Part shown: positions 7,586 to 13,573 of the stretch, piece after piece | How the letters are laid out: the number at the start of each line of letters is the position of its first letter | How positions within the stretch are numbered: position 1 is the stretch's first letter | DNA from: JBFELU01 sp041551965 | GTDB taxonomy: Bacteria > Actinomycetota > Acidimicrobiia > Spongiisociales > UBA11373 | DNA: 19,458 nucleotides | Assembly: GCA_041551965.1 (NCBI GenBank) | Contig: JBFELU010000050.1 | Span: 1 to 19,458 of the forward strand | Reading direction: 5' to 3' | Translations under genes and position numbers: made by a program | The notes under the pieces: generated by a model | What the model was told of the DNA's origin: nothing | Databases searched by the model: none | Seen by the model: the letters and a program-made list of their open reading frames with translations, nothing else

Positions 7586-7641
7586 AACCGACCGCCGCCA
7601 AGAGACCTCGTGTTGCAGCGCTTCGTGCAGAGCGCCCGGCG

Positions 7642-7666
7642 GACCCCTGGGGTTCGAGACAGGGTC
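7642..7666. terminator. Weak hairpin between convergent glnA and the 7702-8748 gene
   Basis: GACCCCTG (7642-7649) pairs with CAGGGTC (7660-7666) with one bulged C, giving about seven pairs around a 10-base loop. There is no T-tract on either side. The position between two converging genes suggests a terminator, but the structure is modest. The rest of the 7586-7701 gap shows no gene. Confidence 0.3.
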
Positions 7667-7701
7667 TCCCGATGCCGGGGCGACCGGGCCCGTCTACGAA
7701 G

Positions 7702-8748
7702 CTACGAGCCCGGTTCGGCGAGAACGCGAAATGGGGTCTCCGCCGTTACGCAGCGCTTTGTCGTGACGTTGCACACCTTGACCCGTGCCAGGTAGTCGCC
7801 GAGCGACTTGTCGGGGCCGAGTTCGATCGCGGCCCGCTCCTCGACCATCTGCAGGTGGCCGGCGGGTGGCGGTGGACCGTCCCAGAACATGAGGACCTTC
7901 GACCCCGCCTCCTCCCCGTTCGGGTACACGAACGAGTATTGCGCCTCGAAACGCGCCAGACCGTCGTCGTCCGCGGTGGCCCCGGAGAAGAGAGCCATGG
8001 CCCAGACCTCCTGTCCCCGCCGGTAATCCGGACGTGAGACGAGCTGCGGCTGGACCGCTCCCGGGGGTCGGTGCCAGAGCTCGTGGTAGCGGACGTCGGG
8101 CGTCAAGACGAGGGTCACCTCGAAATCGCCATCCCGAGCCTTGGCACTCGCCGGTGGCCTCAAGGTGTCCGCGTGACCCAGTACCGCACGGAGGTAGTGT
8201 TTTCGGGTCCACTTGCCTGCCGCCGCGGTCAGCCGATCGAGTTCCCTCGCCATCCGACGGGTATTCCTCGGCGGGTGGTCGTAGGCGCGCACCAGGAAGA
8301 AGCCATCGGAGACCGGTTCGTAGGCCACCTCACCGCCGCCGGTGGTCACTCCCGCCGCCGCGTGCTCGAGGGCGGTGAGGATCTCCTCGCGGGTCAAGCC
8401 TATGAGCGGATACTCGCGCCGCATCTTGTGGATCACGGCCCAGCAGAGCAGCCGTTGATTCTCGGCATCGTGCTCGAAGGCGACGCGGCTGGTGGGCCCG
8501 CTGAGCTGATAGATCCCACCAGGGTCGAGGTGCGGTGGGTGGTCGCGCCACCTCTTCTCCTCTTGCCTACGCCAGTCTCGAGGCAGTTGGGAGAGGACCC
8601 GTCGCGCGTAGTCACCAACGATCCGGTTGGCGGTCGCGAGATCGATGGTGCCTGCCGGAGACGGCCGCTCGGAGGCCCCGAGACCTGGGGTCGCGGCAAA
8701 CAGGCCGAGCGACAGAATTGCGGAAAGACGCCCCGCAGGGCCGGTCAC
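7702..8748 (-). CDS. Exported protein of unknown function
   Basis: 348 residues from GTG 8748. The N-terminus has a signal-peptide-like hydrophobic stretch (AILSLGLFAATPGLGA, cleavage near residue 25), so the protein is probably exported. The mature part is mixed charged and globular: an N-terminal helical region with WRRQEEKRWRDHPP, a middle region with CWAVIHKMRREYPLIGLTRE, and a C-terminal beta-rich part with EVTLVLTPDVRYHELWHRPP, FEAQYSFVYPNGEEAG and SLGDYLARVKVCNVTTKRCV. I recognise no catalytic motif or named domain. Two cysteines near the C-terminus could form a disulfide after export. The GTG overlaps the stop of the upstream membrane-anchored protein gene by four bases (GTGA), so the two are probably translated together and may act together at the cell surface. 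Confidence 0.75.
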   Translation of the reverse strand: MTGPAGRLSAILSLGLFAATPGLGASERPSPAGTIDLATANRIVGDYARRVLSQLPRDWRRQEEKRWRDHPPHLDPGGIYQLSGPTSRVAFEHDAENQRLLCWAVIHKMRREYPLIGLTREEILTALEHAAAGVTTGGGEVAYEPVSDGFFLVRAYDHPPRNTRRMARELDRLTAAAGKWTRKHYLRAVLGHADTLRPPASAKARDGDFEVTLVLTPDVRYHELWHRPPGAVQPQLVSRPDYRRGQEVWAMALFSGATADDDGLARFEAQYSFVYPNGEEAGSKVLMFWDGPPPPAGHLQMVEERAAIELGPDKSLGDYLARVKVCNVTTKRCVTAETPFRVLAEPGS

Positions 8749-9491
8749 CGGTGCGATCCCGCCGTCACCGAACCCGGGGAGGGCGCGTGGCCCTCGTACG
8801 CGGCCGGCGGTGCGACGAGACCGAAAGCCGACTCGCGGCCCTCGCCGGGGATCGGGACCGGGCCGGCGTCACCGGAGGCAGTGCCGGTTTCGTCTACCGA
8901 ACCGGGGTCGGAGTTCTCGGCGGCGGTGTCGCGGATGCCGTCGATGGCATCCAGCACCTCGGTGATCTCCGCCCGGAACTGCTCGACGGCGACACGACGC
9001 AGGGTCCCGTCGTCGGGAGCCTCCAAGCCGAGCACGATGTCCTCGATCGCGGCGGCGAGGTCTCCCGAAGCGATGACGAGGGCAACGTGGGATTCGGCGA
9101 GCTGAGCCGGCACGTCGGAAGCTTCGGCGACTTCCTCCTCCCACAGGGCGACGGTGGCCTGGAGGTCGACAAGTTCGTTGCGTGCATCCTGGAAGGTGAT
9201 GGATCGGGCCTCCCAGGCCTGATTGATCCGGTCGACCTCGTCCTCGAAGGAGGTCGCCTGAGCCTCGAAGACGTCGAGGGTGACCAGGAACGACGAGAAC
9301 TCGGCCGGGAGGGTCGTCGTCGACGACGTCGGAGTGGTGGGGAACGGCGGATCATCGCGACCGTCCTCCGGCCCGTCGACGTCGGTCGACGGGTCGAGAG
9401 AGCTCACGAACGTGTAGGTGAGCACGACCATGACGCCGATGATGAGCGGCAAGACCCACCGGCCGTGCTTCGGGTCGGGGTTCCTCGACAC
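8745..9491 (-). CDS. Single-pass membrane protein with predicted coiled-coil extracellular domain, function unknown
   Basis: 248 residues from GTG 9491. A short basic cytoplasmic N-terminus (residues 1-11) is followed by one membrane segment (about 12-30, WVLPLIIGVMVVLTYTFV). Next comes an acidic and Thr/Ser/Pro-rich spacer, then a long region (about 65-190) rich in Ala, Glu, Leu and Val with heptad-like spacing and few breakers, which suggests helical bundles or coiled coil. The C-terminal 50 residues are Gly/Pro/Ser-rich and probably disordered. No known domain is recognised. The start is supported by a TACCGT hexamer seven bases upstream with no SD (leaderless type). The stop overlaps the start of the exported protein gene downstream, forming a two-gene operon divergent from the folate cluster. 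Confidence 0.72.
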   Translation of the reverse strand: MSRNPDPKHGRWVLPLIIGVMVVLTYTFVSSLDPSTDVDGPEDGRDDPPFPTTPTSSTTTLPAEFSSFLVTLDVFEAQATSFEDEVDRINQAWEARSITFQDARNELVDLQATVALWEEEVAEASDVPAQLAESHVALVIASGDLAAAIEDIVLGLEAPDDGTLRRVAVEQFRAEITEVLDAIDGIRDTAAENSDPGSVDETGTASGDAGPVPIPGEGRESAFGLVAPPAAYEGHAPSPGSVTAGSHR

Positions 9492-9498
9492 GCTGGGA

Positions 9499-9504
9499 AC
9501 GGTA
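9499..9504 (-). promoter_or_regulatory. Leaderless -10 element for the 9491 membrane protein gene
   Basis: The minus strand reads TACCGT, then seven bases (tcccagc), then GTG 9491. There is no SD between. It lies back-to-back with the folate-cluster promoter at 9549-9554 in a 71-bp gap. Confidence 0.45.
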
Positions 9505-9548
9505 GTCGGTTCCTTGCTTCGTTCGATCGCTTCCGAAGGAGGGACGAC

Positions 9549-9554
9549 TACGCT
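9549..9554 (+). promoter_or_regulatory. Leaderless -10 element for the folate cluster
   Basis: TACGCT is followed by eight bases and ATG 9563. A purine-rich run (GAAGGAGGG, about 9535-9543) is too far from the ATG to act as an SD and would lie upstream of the transcript start. The same TACGCT hexamer precedes the gene at 13574. Confidence 0.45.
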
Positions 9555-9562
9555 CGCCGACC

Positions 9563-10291
9563 ATGGATCTCGTAGGCACGACGGCCCTCGTCACCGGCGG
9601 TGCAAGGCGTGTCGGCAAGGCGATCAGCCTGGCTTTGGCCCGGGCCGGATGCGATTTGCTCCTGCATTACCACCGCTCTTCGGCGGCGGCGGAAGAGGTG
9701 GCGGGCGAGGCCGAGGCCCTCGGGTCGAAGGTGGGGCTCGTCGGTGTCGACGTGGCCGATCCGGCCGCCGCCGAAACGGTGATCGCGGCCGCTGAGGAGC
9801 TCGCTCCCTTGCGGGTGCTCGTCAACAGTGCGGCGATCTTTCCCGACGACACCCTGCTCGATGTTTCCCCCGAGGATTGGCGGCGGACGCTGGCGGTGAA
9901 CCTGGAAGCACCGGTGTTTCTCACCCAGGCGTTCGCCCGGGCGATGCCCTCCGATGGGGAGGGGGCGGTGGTGAATGTGACCGACTGGCGGGTCGAACGT
10001 CCCTACCCCGACCACTTCTCCTACACGGTCGCCAAGGGTGCGCTCGACGTCTTCACGCAGACGGCGGCGGAGGCACTTGCTCCCAGGATCAGGGTGAACG
10101 GTGTGGCGCTCGGTGCGATGCTTCCCCCTCCGGGCAAGGATTCGGCCTACCTCAAGGCGCTCGCCATGGAGATCCCCTTGGAGCGAATCGGCGGCGCCGA
10201 GGTCGTCGCCGATGCGGTGTTGTTCTTGCTGCACAGCGATTTCATCACCGGTGAGATCATTCGTCTCGACGGCGGGGCCCATCTGAGGTAA
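9563..10291 (+). CDS. Pteridine reductase / FolM-like short-chain dehydrogenase
   Basis: 242 residues, a classical-length SDR. The N-terminal cofactor motif is TGGARRVG (11-18), with the Arg-rich form found in PTR1/FolM proteins that use NADPH, rather than the common TGxxxGxG. VNSAA (87-91) and Asn113 follow. The usual catalytic serine is replaced by Asp141 in the segment NVTDWRVERP, as in FolM and PTR1. Tyr154 and Lys158 of YxxxK are present in HFSYTVAKGA. The C-terminus LDGGAHLR matches the FolM ending. Such enzymes reduce dihydromonapterin or dihydrofolate and other pterins. It is the first gene of a run with folB and folK-folE, which supports a pterin substrate. It could provide or supplement dihydrofolate reductase activity; this is inference. 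folB follows after 27 bp. A generic SDR with another substrate remains possible. Confidence 0.82.
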   Translation: MDLVGTTALVTGGARRVGKAISLALARAGCDLLLHYHRSSAAAEEVAGEAEALGSKVGLVGVDVADPAAAETVIAAAEELAPLRVLVNSAAIFPDDTLLDVSPEDWRRTLAVNLEAPVFLTQAFARAMPSDGEGAVVNVTDWRVERPYPDHFSYTVAKGALDVFTQTAAEALAPRIRVNGVALGAMLPPPGKDSAYLKALAMEIPLERIGGAEVVADAVLFLLHSDFITGEIIRLDGGAHLR

Positions 10292-10306
10292 TCGTCGGGC
10301 CGTCGG

Positions 10307-10312
10307 TAAGGT
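10307..10312 (+). promoter_or_regulatory. Possible internal promoter or SD before folB
   Basis: TAAGGT lies six bases before ATG 10319. It fits the leaderless TANNNT-n6-ATG pattern of the window, but its AAGGTG core could equally act as an SD within an operon transcript from 9549. The sequence alone does not decide. Confidence 0.3.
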
Positions 10313-10318
10313 GCGCCC

Positions 10319-10675
10319 ATGGACCAGATCCACATTCGCGATCTGCTCGTGCGCGGCATCGTGGGCATCAAGCCCGATGAGCGGGTGAATCGTCAGGACA
10401 TCCTCGTCAACGCCACCCTCTGGGCCGATCTGGCTGCGGCAGCGGACAGCGACGATATCTCCGACGCCGTCAATTACCGCACGATCACCAAGGCGATGGT
10501 GGATCACATCGAGGGTGGAGAGCCGATGTTGGTCGAGCGTCTCGCCGCCGAACTCGCCGAGGTGTGCTTTGCGGTCGATTCCCGGGTGGCCGAAGTCGAA
10601 GTCACGGTCGAGAAGCCGGGGGCGCTGCGATTTGCGGCGTCGGTCGGCGTGACGATCCGGAGGAAGCGGTCCTGA
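10319..10675 (+). CDS. folB: Dihydroneopterin aldolase
   Basis: 118 residues, full length for FolB. It cleaves 7,8-dihydroneopterin to 6-hydroxymethyl-7,8-dihydropterin and glycolaldehyde in folate synthesis, as a cytosolic homo-octamer. Visible family features: IRDLLVRGIVGIKPDERVN at the start with Glu21 in the substrate pocket, VNYRTITKAM with Tyr53, LVERLAAELAEV in the middle helix, and VEKPGALRFA with the catalytic Lys99. The stop TGA (10673-10675) overlaps the proposed CTG start of the folK-folE fusion by four bases (CTGA), and its last codons contain the GGAGG that would serve that gene. Downstream fusion enzymes use its product directly. Confidence 0.95.
   Translation: MDQIHIRDLLVRGIVGIKPDERVNRQDILVNATLWADLAAAADSDDISDAVNYRTITKAMVDHIEGGEPMLVERLAAELAEVCFAVDSRVAEVEVTVEKPGALRFAASVGVTIRRKRS
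10659..10663 (+). promoter_or_regulatory. SD that places the folK-folE start at CTG
   Basis: GGAGG inside the end of folB is followed by eight bases and CTG 10672. No ATG, GTG or TTG occurs in that frame between GTG 10564, deep inside folB, and the conserved HPPK start. Confidence 0.6.
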
Positions 10676-11769
10676 ACAGGGCGCTCATCGCGATCGGGTC
10701 CAATATCGAGCCCGAGACCAACGTGGCTCGGGCGGTGCGCTGCCTGTGCGCTCACCCGCGTATCACGGTGGACGCAGTGAGCCGCTTCTATCAGAGCGAG
10801 GCAGTCGGGCCCGAGCCCCGGCCCCCGTTCATCAACGCAGCAGTGAGGGTGCGCACCGGCCTCGAACCGCCGCGCATCCGGGAGGAGCTTCGGTCCCTGG
10901 AGGCCGATCTGGGCCGGGTACGCACCGAGGATCGCTACGCTCCCCGAACGATCGACCTCGACCTGGCCATGGTCGAGGGCGTGACGATGGCGACGGACGG
11001 CCTCGAGATCCCCGATCCGGAGATACCGGAGAGGGCCTATCTGGTGAGGCCTCTCGCCGACGTCGCTCCGGATTGGGTGTATCGGGGCGCGACGTTGGCC
11101 GAAATCGCCGAACGACTCGACGACCAGGGGACACGCGTCATGACGAAAGACATCACCTCTCTCACCGCCCGCTACGCACTCGAGGACGGCATGGAGGCCA
11201 TGCCCGATGAGGTCTTCGATGCCGAATACGAGGCCCACGTGCGAGCGATGCTCCTGGAGTTGGGCGAGGACCCTCAGCGCGAGGGTCTGGTGAAGACCCC
11301 GCTCCGCGTCGCCAAGGCGATGGATTTCCTGACGAGCGGCTACACCACCACGCTCGATGACGTCGTCAACAACGCCATCTTCGAGAGCGACACGGATGAG
11401 ATGGTGGTCGTCAAGGACATCGAGTTCTACTCCCTGTGCGAGCACCACATGCTTCCCTTCTTCGGGCGGTCCCACGTTGCCTACGTTCCCAAGGGCCGAA
11501 TCATCGGGCTCAGCAAGATCGCTCGCATCGTGGATCTGTTCTCTCGCCGCCTCCAGGTCCAGGAGCGGCTCACATCGCAGATCGCCGATGCCGTCGATGA
11601 GGTTCTGTCGCCGCACGGTGTCGGGGTGGTGATGGAGGCCTCGCACTTCTGCATGATGATGCGGGGCGTGCAGAAGCAGGGGAGCTCGATGGTCACCTCG
11701 GCGATGCGGGGAGGGTTCAAGAGTGACCCCCGGACCCGGGCCGAGTTCACCGAGTTGATCGGGGGCTGA
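10672..11769 (+). CDS. folK-folE: HPPK (FolK) / GTP cyclohydrolase I (FolE) fusion
   Basis: 365 residues from the proposed CTG start. Residues 1-150 are 6-hydroxymethyl-7,8-dihydropterin pyrophosphokinase: ALIAIGSNIEP at the N-terminus, Arg82 and Arg92, RYAPRTIDLDL with magnesium ligands Asp95 and Asp97 (the same numbering as in E. coli FolK), and RAYLVRPLADVAP. Residues about 165-365 are a complete GTP cyclohydrolase I: KTPLRVAKAMDFL, the zinc ligands Cys256 and His259 in LCEHHMLPF and Cys327 in SHFCMMMRGV, plus RIIGLSKIARIVD and QVQERLTSQI. The frame is continuous with no stop between the parts. An internal ATG (11140, residue 157) with an AGGGG nine bases upstream could also yield FolE alone, but FolK cannot end before it. 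The fusion joins the first and third committed reactions of pterin synthesis, and FolB performs a step in between. The CTG overlaps the folB stop and has a well-spaced SD. Confidence 0.9.
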   Translation: MNRALIAIGSNIEPETNVARAVRCLCAHPRITVDAVSRFYQSEAVGPEPRPPFINAAVRVRTGLEPPRIREELRSLEADLGRVRTEDRYAPRTIDLDLAMVEGVTMATDGLEIPDPEIPERAYLVRPLADVAPDWVYRGATLAEIAERLDDQGTRVMTKDITSLTARYALEDGMEAMPDEVFDAEYEAHVRAMLLELGEDPQREGLVKTPLRVAKAMDFLTSGYTTTLDDVVNNAIFESDTDEMVVVKDIEFYSLCEHHMLPFFGRSHVAYVPKGRIIGLSKIARIVDLFSRRLQVQERLTSQIADAVDEVLSPHGVGVVMEASHFCMMMRGVQKQGSSMVTSAMRGGFKSDPRTRAEFTELIGG

Positions 11770-11780
11770 TCGACCCCCTT
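11761..11780 (+). terminator. Short GC hairpin at the end of folK-folE
   Basis: GGGGG (11761-11765) pairs with CCCCC (11774-11778) around an eight-base loop that contains the stop codon, followed by only TT. It is a weak candidate for ending the folate operon before the next promoter at 11802. Confidence 0.25.
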
Positions 11781-11801
11781 GAGCCGGACCGGGACGGTCG
11801 A

Positions 11802-11807
11802 TACCTT
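11802..11807 (+). promoter_or_regulatory. Leaderless -10 element before the leader ORF
   Basis: TACCTT is followed by six bases and GTG 11814, the same spacing as at the other leaderless starts here. The GTG opens a short frame, not the long one. Confidence 0.4.
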
Positions 11808-11813
11808 CCCGGA

Positions 11814-11846
11814 GTGCCGACTCAACCCTGCCGGTGGCGGTCGTGA
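11814..11846 (+). CDS. 10-codon leader ORF overlapping the membrane protein start
   Basis: Starting at GTG 11814, the frame reads ten codons (MPTQPCRWRS) and stops at TGA 11844-11846. That stop overlaps GTG 11843 of the long downstream frame as GTGA. A ribosome loading on a leaderless transcript would therefore finish exactly at the next start. This is a positional inference, and the peptide shows no known motif. If transcription begins elsewhere, this is only a chance frame. Confidence 0.3.
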   Translation: MPTQPCRWRS

Positions 11847-12709
11847 CCGACGGCCACGAAGAGATCGAAAGCATCCCCTGGTCCGAGCTGGACCGCGCCG
11901 TCTCCGGCAACCGGCGTCGGGCCCTCTATGTCGCCGCCGGTACCGTGGCCGCGCTCAGTGTGGGCATGGTCGTGGCCCGCGCGGTCTGGACGCCATCGGA
12001 CCCCCCGGCGGTGGCGAGCACCTTGGCCCCTCCGACGGTGGTCACCGAACCGATCGCCACCCAGGTCGAGACCACGATCGCCCCGATCCTCTATGACGAG
12101 GCCGAACTGGTGGCGGTGCCGCTCGATGATGGCGCCAGGACGGCAGTGGCTCGGGCCGAGTGGTTCGTGACCGACTATTTCACTGCCGATCTCGAGCCGA
12201 ACGGCACTGCCGATCTGCGGGGAGCGCTGCCGACCGGGGTCGATCTCCCCGAGATGCCCCAAGATGGTGTCGTGGGCCTCTCGTACGTCGAGTGGACCCG
12301 GGCCTATCGGGTGGCGGAGCTGGGCTCGAACCGGTTTCGCGTCGACGTGGTGTTCCGGCTGCTGGGGGCGCCTCGCGACGAGGGGTTCCGCCGCTTGCCG
12401 GCCCGGGCGGTTTCGGTGGTGGTCGAGGTCAACGAGGGAGGAGGGTCGGTCGTCGTCGATCTACCGGCTCCGGCGGCCGTCCCCGCCGGTCCCGATCCGC
12501 TCGCCTGGGCCCCCTACGACGAGGACCCCCCGGGCGAGGTGATCGACGGCGCCATGGCTCTGGCGGCAGGGTTCGGATCGGAGCACCGCCTGGTAGGGGC
12601 TTCTCCGATCGCGGGAGGCTGGCGGGTGGTCCTCACCGGGATCGATGAAGTCGGCAATCGGTGGCCACTGGCGGTGTGGGTCGATGAGCGTGGTCTGCCA
12701 CTGGGGTAG
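11843..12709 (+). CDS. Single-pass membrane protein, function unknown
   Basis: 288 residues from GTG 11843; GTG 11834, three codons earlier, is an alternative. A cytoplasmic N-terminus of about 24 residues with a basic NRRR flank precedes one membrane segment (about 26-46, LYVAAGTVAALSVGMVVARAV). A Thr/Pro/Val-rich spacer follows. The extracellular part (from about 90) starts with DDGARTAVARAEWFVTDYFT, has alternating helix and strand-rich parts including RFRVDVVFRLLGAP and ARAVSVVVEVNEGGGSVVVD, and ends in a second similar unit (GFGSEHRLVGASPI, VDERGLPLG). The general layout recalls TcpC-like or NTF2-like extracytoplasmic proteins, but the resemblance is too weak to name it. It follows the folate cluster after a probable promoter and ends five bases from the convergent DUF5996 gene. 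Confidence 0.72.
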   Translation: MTDGHEEIESIPWSELDRAVSGNRRRALYVAAGTVAALSVGMVVARAVWTPSDPPAVASTLAPPTVVTEPIATQVETTIAPILYDEAELVAVPLDDGARTAVARAEWFVTDYFTADLEPNGTADLRGALPTGVDLPEMPQDGVVGLSYVEWTRAYRVAELGSNRFRVDVVFRLLGAPRDEGFRRLPARAVSVVVEVNEGGGSVVVDLPAPAAVPAGPDPLAWAPYDEDPPGEVIDGAMALAAGFGSEHRLVGASPIAGGWRVVLTGIDEVGNRWPLAVWVDERGLPLG

Positions 12710-12714
12710 GCGGC

Positions 12715-13521
12715 TCAGCGCATCAGCGGAGCGACGGCGGCGTGGTGACCGGCGAAAAACGCGGCGACGGCGGCCGCCGGGCGTGTCGATTCGACGACCG
12801 CGGTGTAGGGCAGGAACGCTCCCCGATAGGGATCCTCGATCCACCGTGCCTCGCCCGGCAGTGACGCATCGGTGGCGGCGGCCGGGAACGGGTAGGCGAT
12901 TCCGTAGAGGTAGGGCTCGGGGATGGCGTCGTCGCCGGGGGAGAATCCGACCGTGGCGGATTCCCGGTGGTACTCGGGATCGGCGGGGTCGGTGTCGGGC
13001 ACCGTGCGGCCGGAGAACCAGGTGAGGGCCAGATCGAAGTGGTGGGGCCATAGCTGCACCGGTGAGGTCTCCTCGCCGCGCTCGGCCGCAAAGGACTCGA
13101 ACACGGGAACGATGGCTCGCAGGACGCCGGCGAACCGTTCTACCTCTTCGGCCCGGTAGCCGGCCTTCTCGGGACCCGCCGGGAGATCGATTGCGGAGTT
13201 GGTGTGAGGTGCGAGCGCGTCGGCCAGTTGCCCGACGAAGGTCGAGGCCGGCTGCTTCAGCGGCACCTCCCGGGGATTCGATCCGGTGACGGCGGCGACG
13301 TGGCGGTCGAGGTCGAGCACGATCGAGAACTCCCCAGCCTTCCCCTCCATGGGGAGCGTGGTGAGGCCGCGCTCGTGAGGCCGCAGTGCAATGTGCCACC
13401 AATGGGGATGGGGTTCGAGGAGCGCCCGTGGAACGGCCCCGACCACGCGGGCGCGATGGTGCAGATCTGCGCGGGCCGAACCCCAGGTCTCGGCGTTCAG
13501 GAGGGTCCAGGAGTTCGTCAC
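12715..13521 (-). CDS. DUF5996 family protein
   Basis: 268 residues from GTG 13521. It follows the DUF5996 pattern from end to end: WTLLNAETWGSARADLHH at the start, HPHWWHIAL (38-46) and RGLTTLPM, FSIVLDLDRHV, VGQLADALAPH, the strongly conserved WPHHFDLALTWFSGR (158-172), ATVGFSPGDD, PYLYGIAYPFP, and a C-terminal FLPYTAVVESTRPA. The family is widespread in actinobacteria and has no established biochemical role that I know of. The several buried His and Trp residues look like a pocket, but that is speculation. There is no signal peptide, so it is cytosolic. A longer frame to 13551 exists, but GTG 13521 has a TAGGGT hexamer seven bases upstream and matches the usual family start. It is divergent from the methyltransferase-like gene and convergent with the membrane protein gene. 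Confidence 0.85.
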   Translation of the reverse strand: MTNSWTLLNAETWGSARADLHHRARVVGAVPRALLEPHPHWWHIALRPHERGLTTLPMEGKAGEFSIVLDLDRHVAAVTGSNPREVPLKQPASTFVGQLADALAPHTNSAIDLPAGPEKAGYRAEEVERFAGVLRAIVPVFESFAAERGEETSPVQLWPHHFDLALTWFSGRTVPDTDPADPEYHRESATVGFSPGDDAIPEPYLYGIAYPFPAAATDASLPGEARWIEDPYRGAFLPYTAVVESTRPAAAVAAFFAGHHAAVAPLMR

Positions 13522-13528
13522 CGGCGGC

Positions 13529-13534
13529 ACCCTA
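13529..13534 (-). promoter_or_regulatory. Leaderless -10 element for the DUF5996 gene
   Basis: The minus strand reads TAGGGT, then seven bases (gccgccg), then GTG 13521. No SD lies between. It is back-to-back with the 13562 element. Confidence 0.45.
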
Positions 13535-13561
13535 CCCGGCGGGCGGCGCATCGCCAGCGGC

Positions 13562-13567
13562 TACGCT
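13562..13567 (+). promoter_or_regulatory. Leaderless -10 element for the methyltransferase-like gene
   Basis: TACGCT is followed by six bases (cggcgg) and ATG 13574, the cleanest example of the pattern in this window. The divergent DUF5996 promoter is only 28 bases away. Confidence 0.5.
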
Positions 13568-13573
13568 CGGCGG

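Noticed and set aside
7642..7666. GGTTCGAGA in a hairpin, resembling a tRNA T-loop
   Set aside because: No acceptor, D or anticodon arms can be folded around it at tRNA spacing; it is kept only as a weak hairpin between convergent genes.
8071..9105. Long plus-strand frame opposite the two unknown surface protein genes
   Set aside because: The minus-strand frames have a signal peptide, a membrane segment, GTGA coupling and promoter hexamers; the plus frame has none of these.
11110..11180. Possible frameshift that falsely fuses folK to folE
   Set aside because: Both domains are complete and in the same frame with a plausible linker, and no displaced stop or start pattern suggests an indel. 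Confirmation needs reads or relatives.
10504..11910. Long antisense frame (468 codons) across folB and folK-folE
   Set aside because: It is His/Asp/Arg-rich shadow translation with no family motif; GC-rich genes routinely give long antisense frames.
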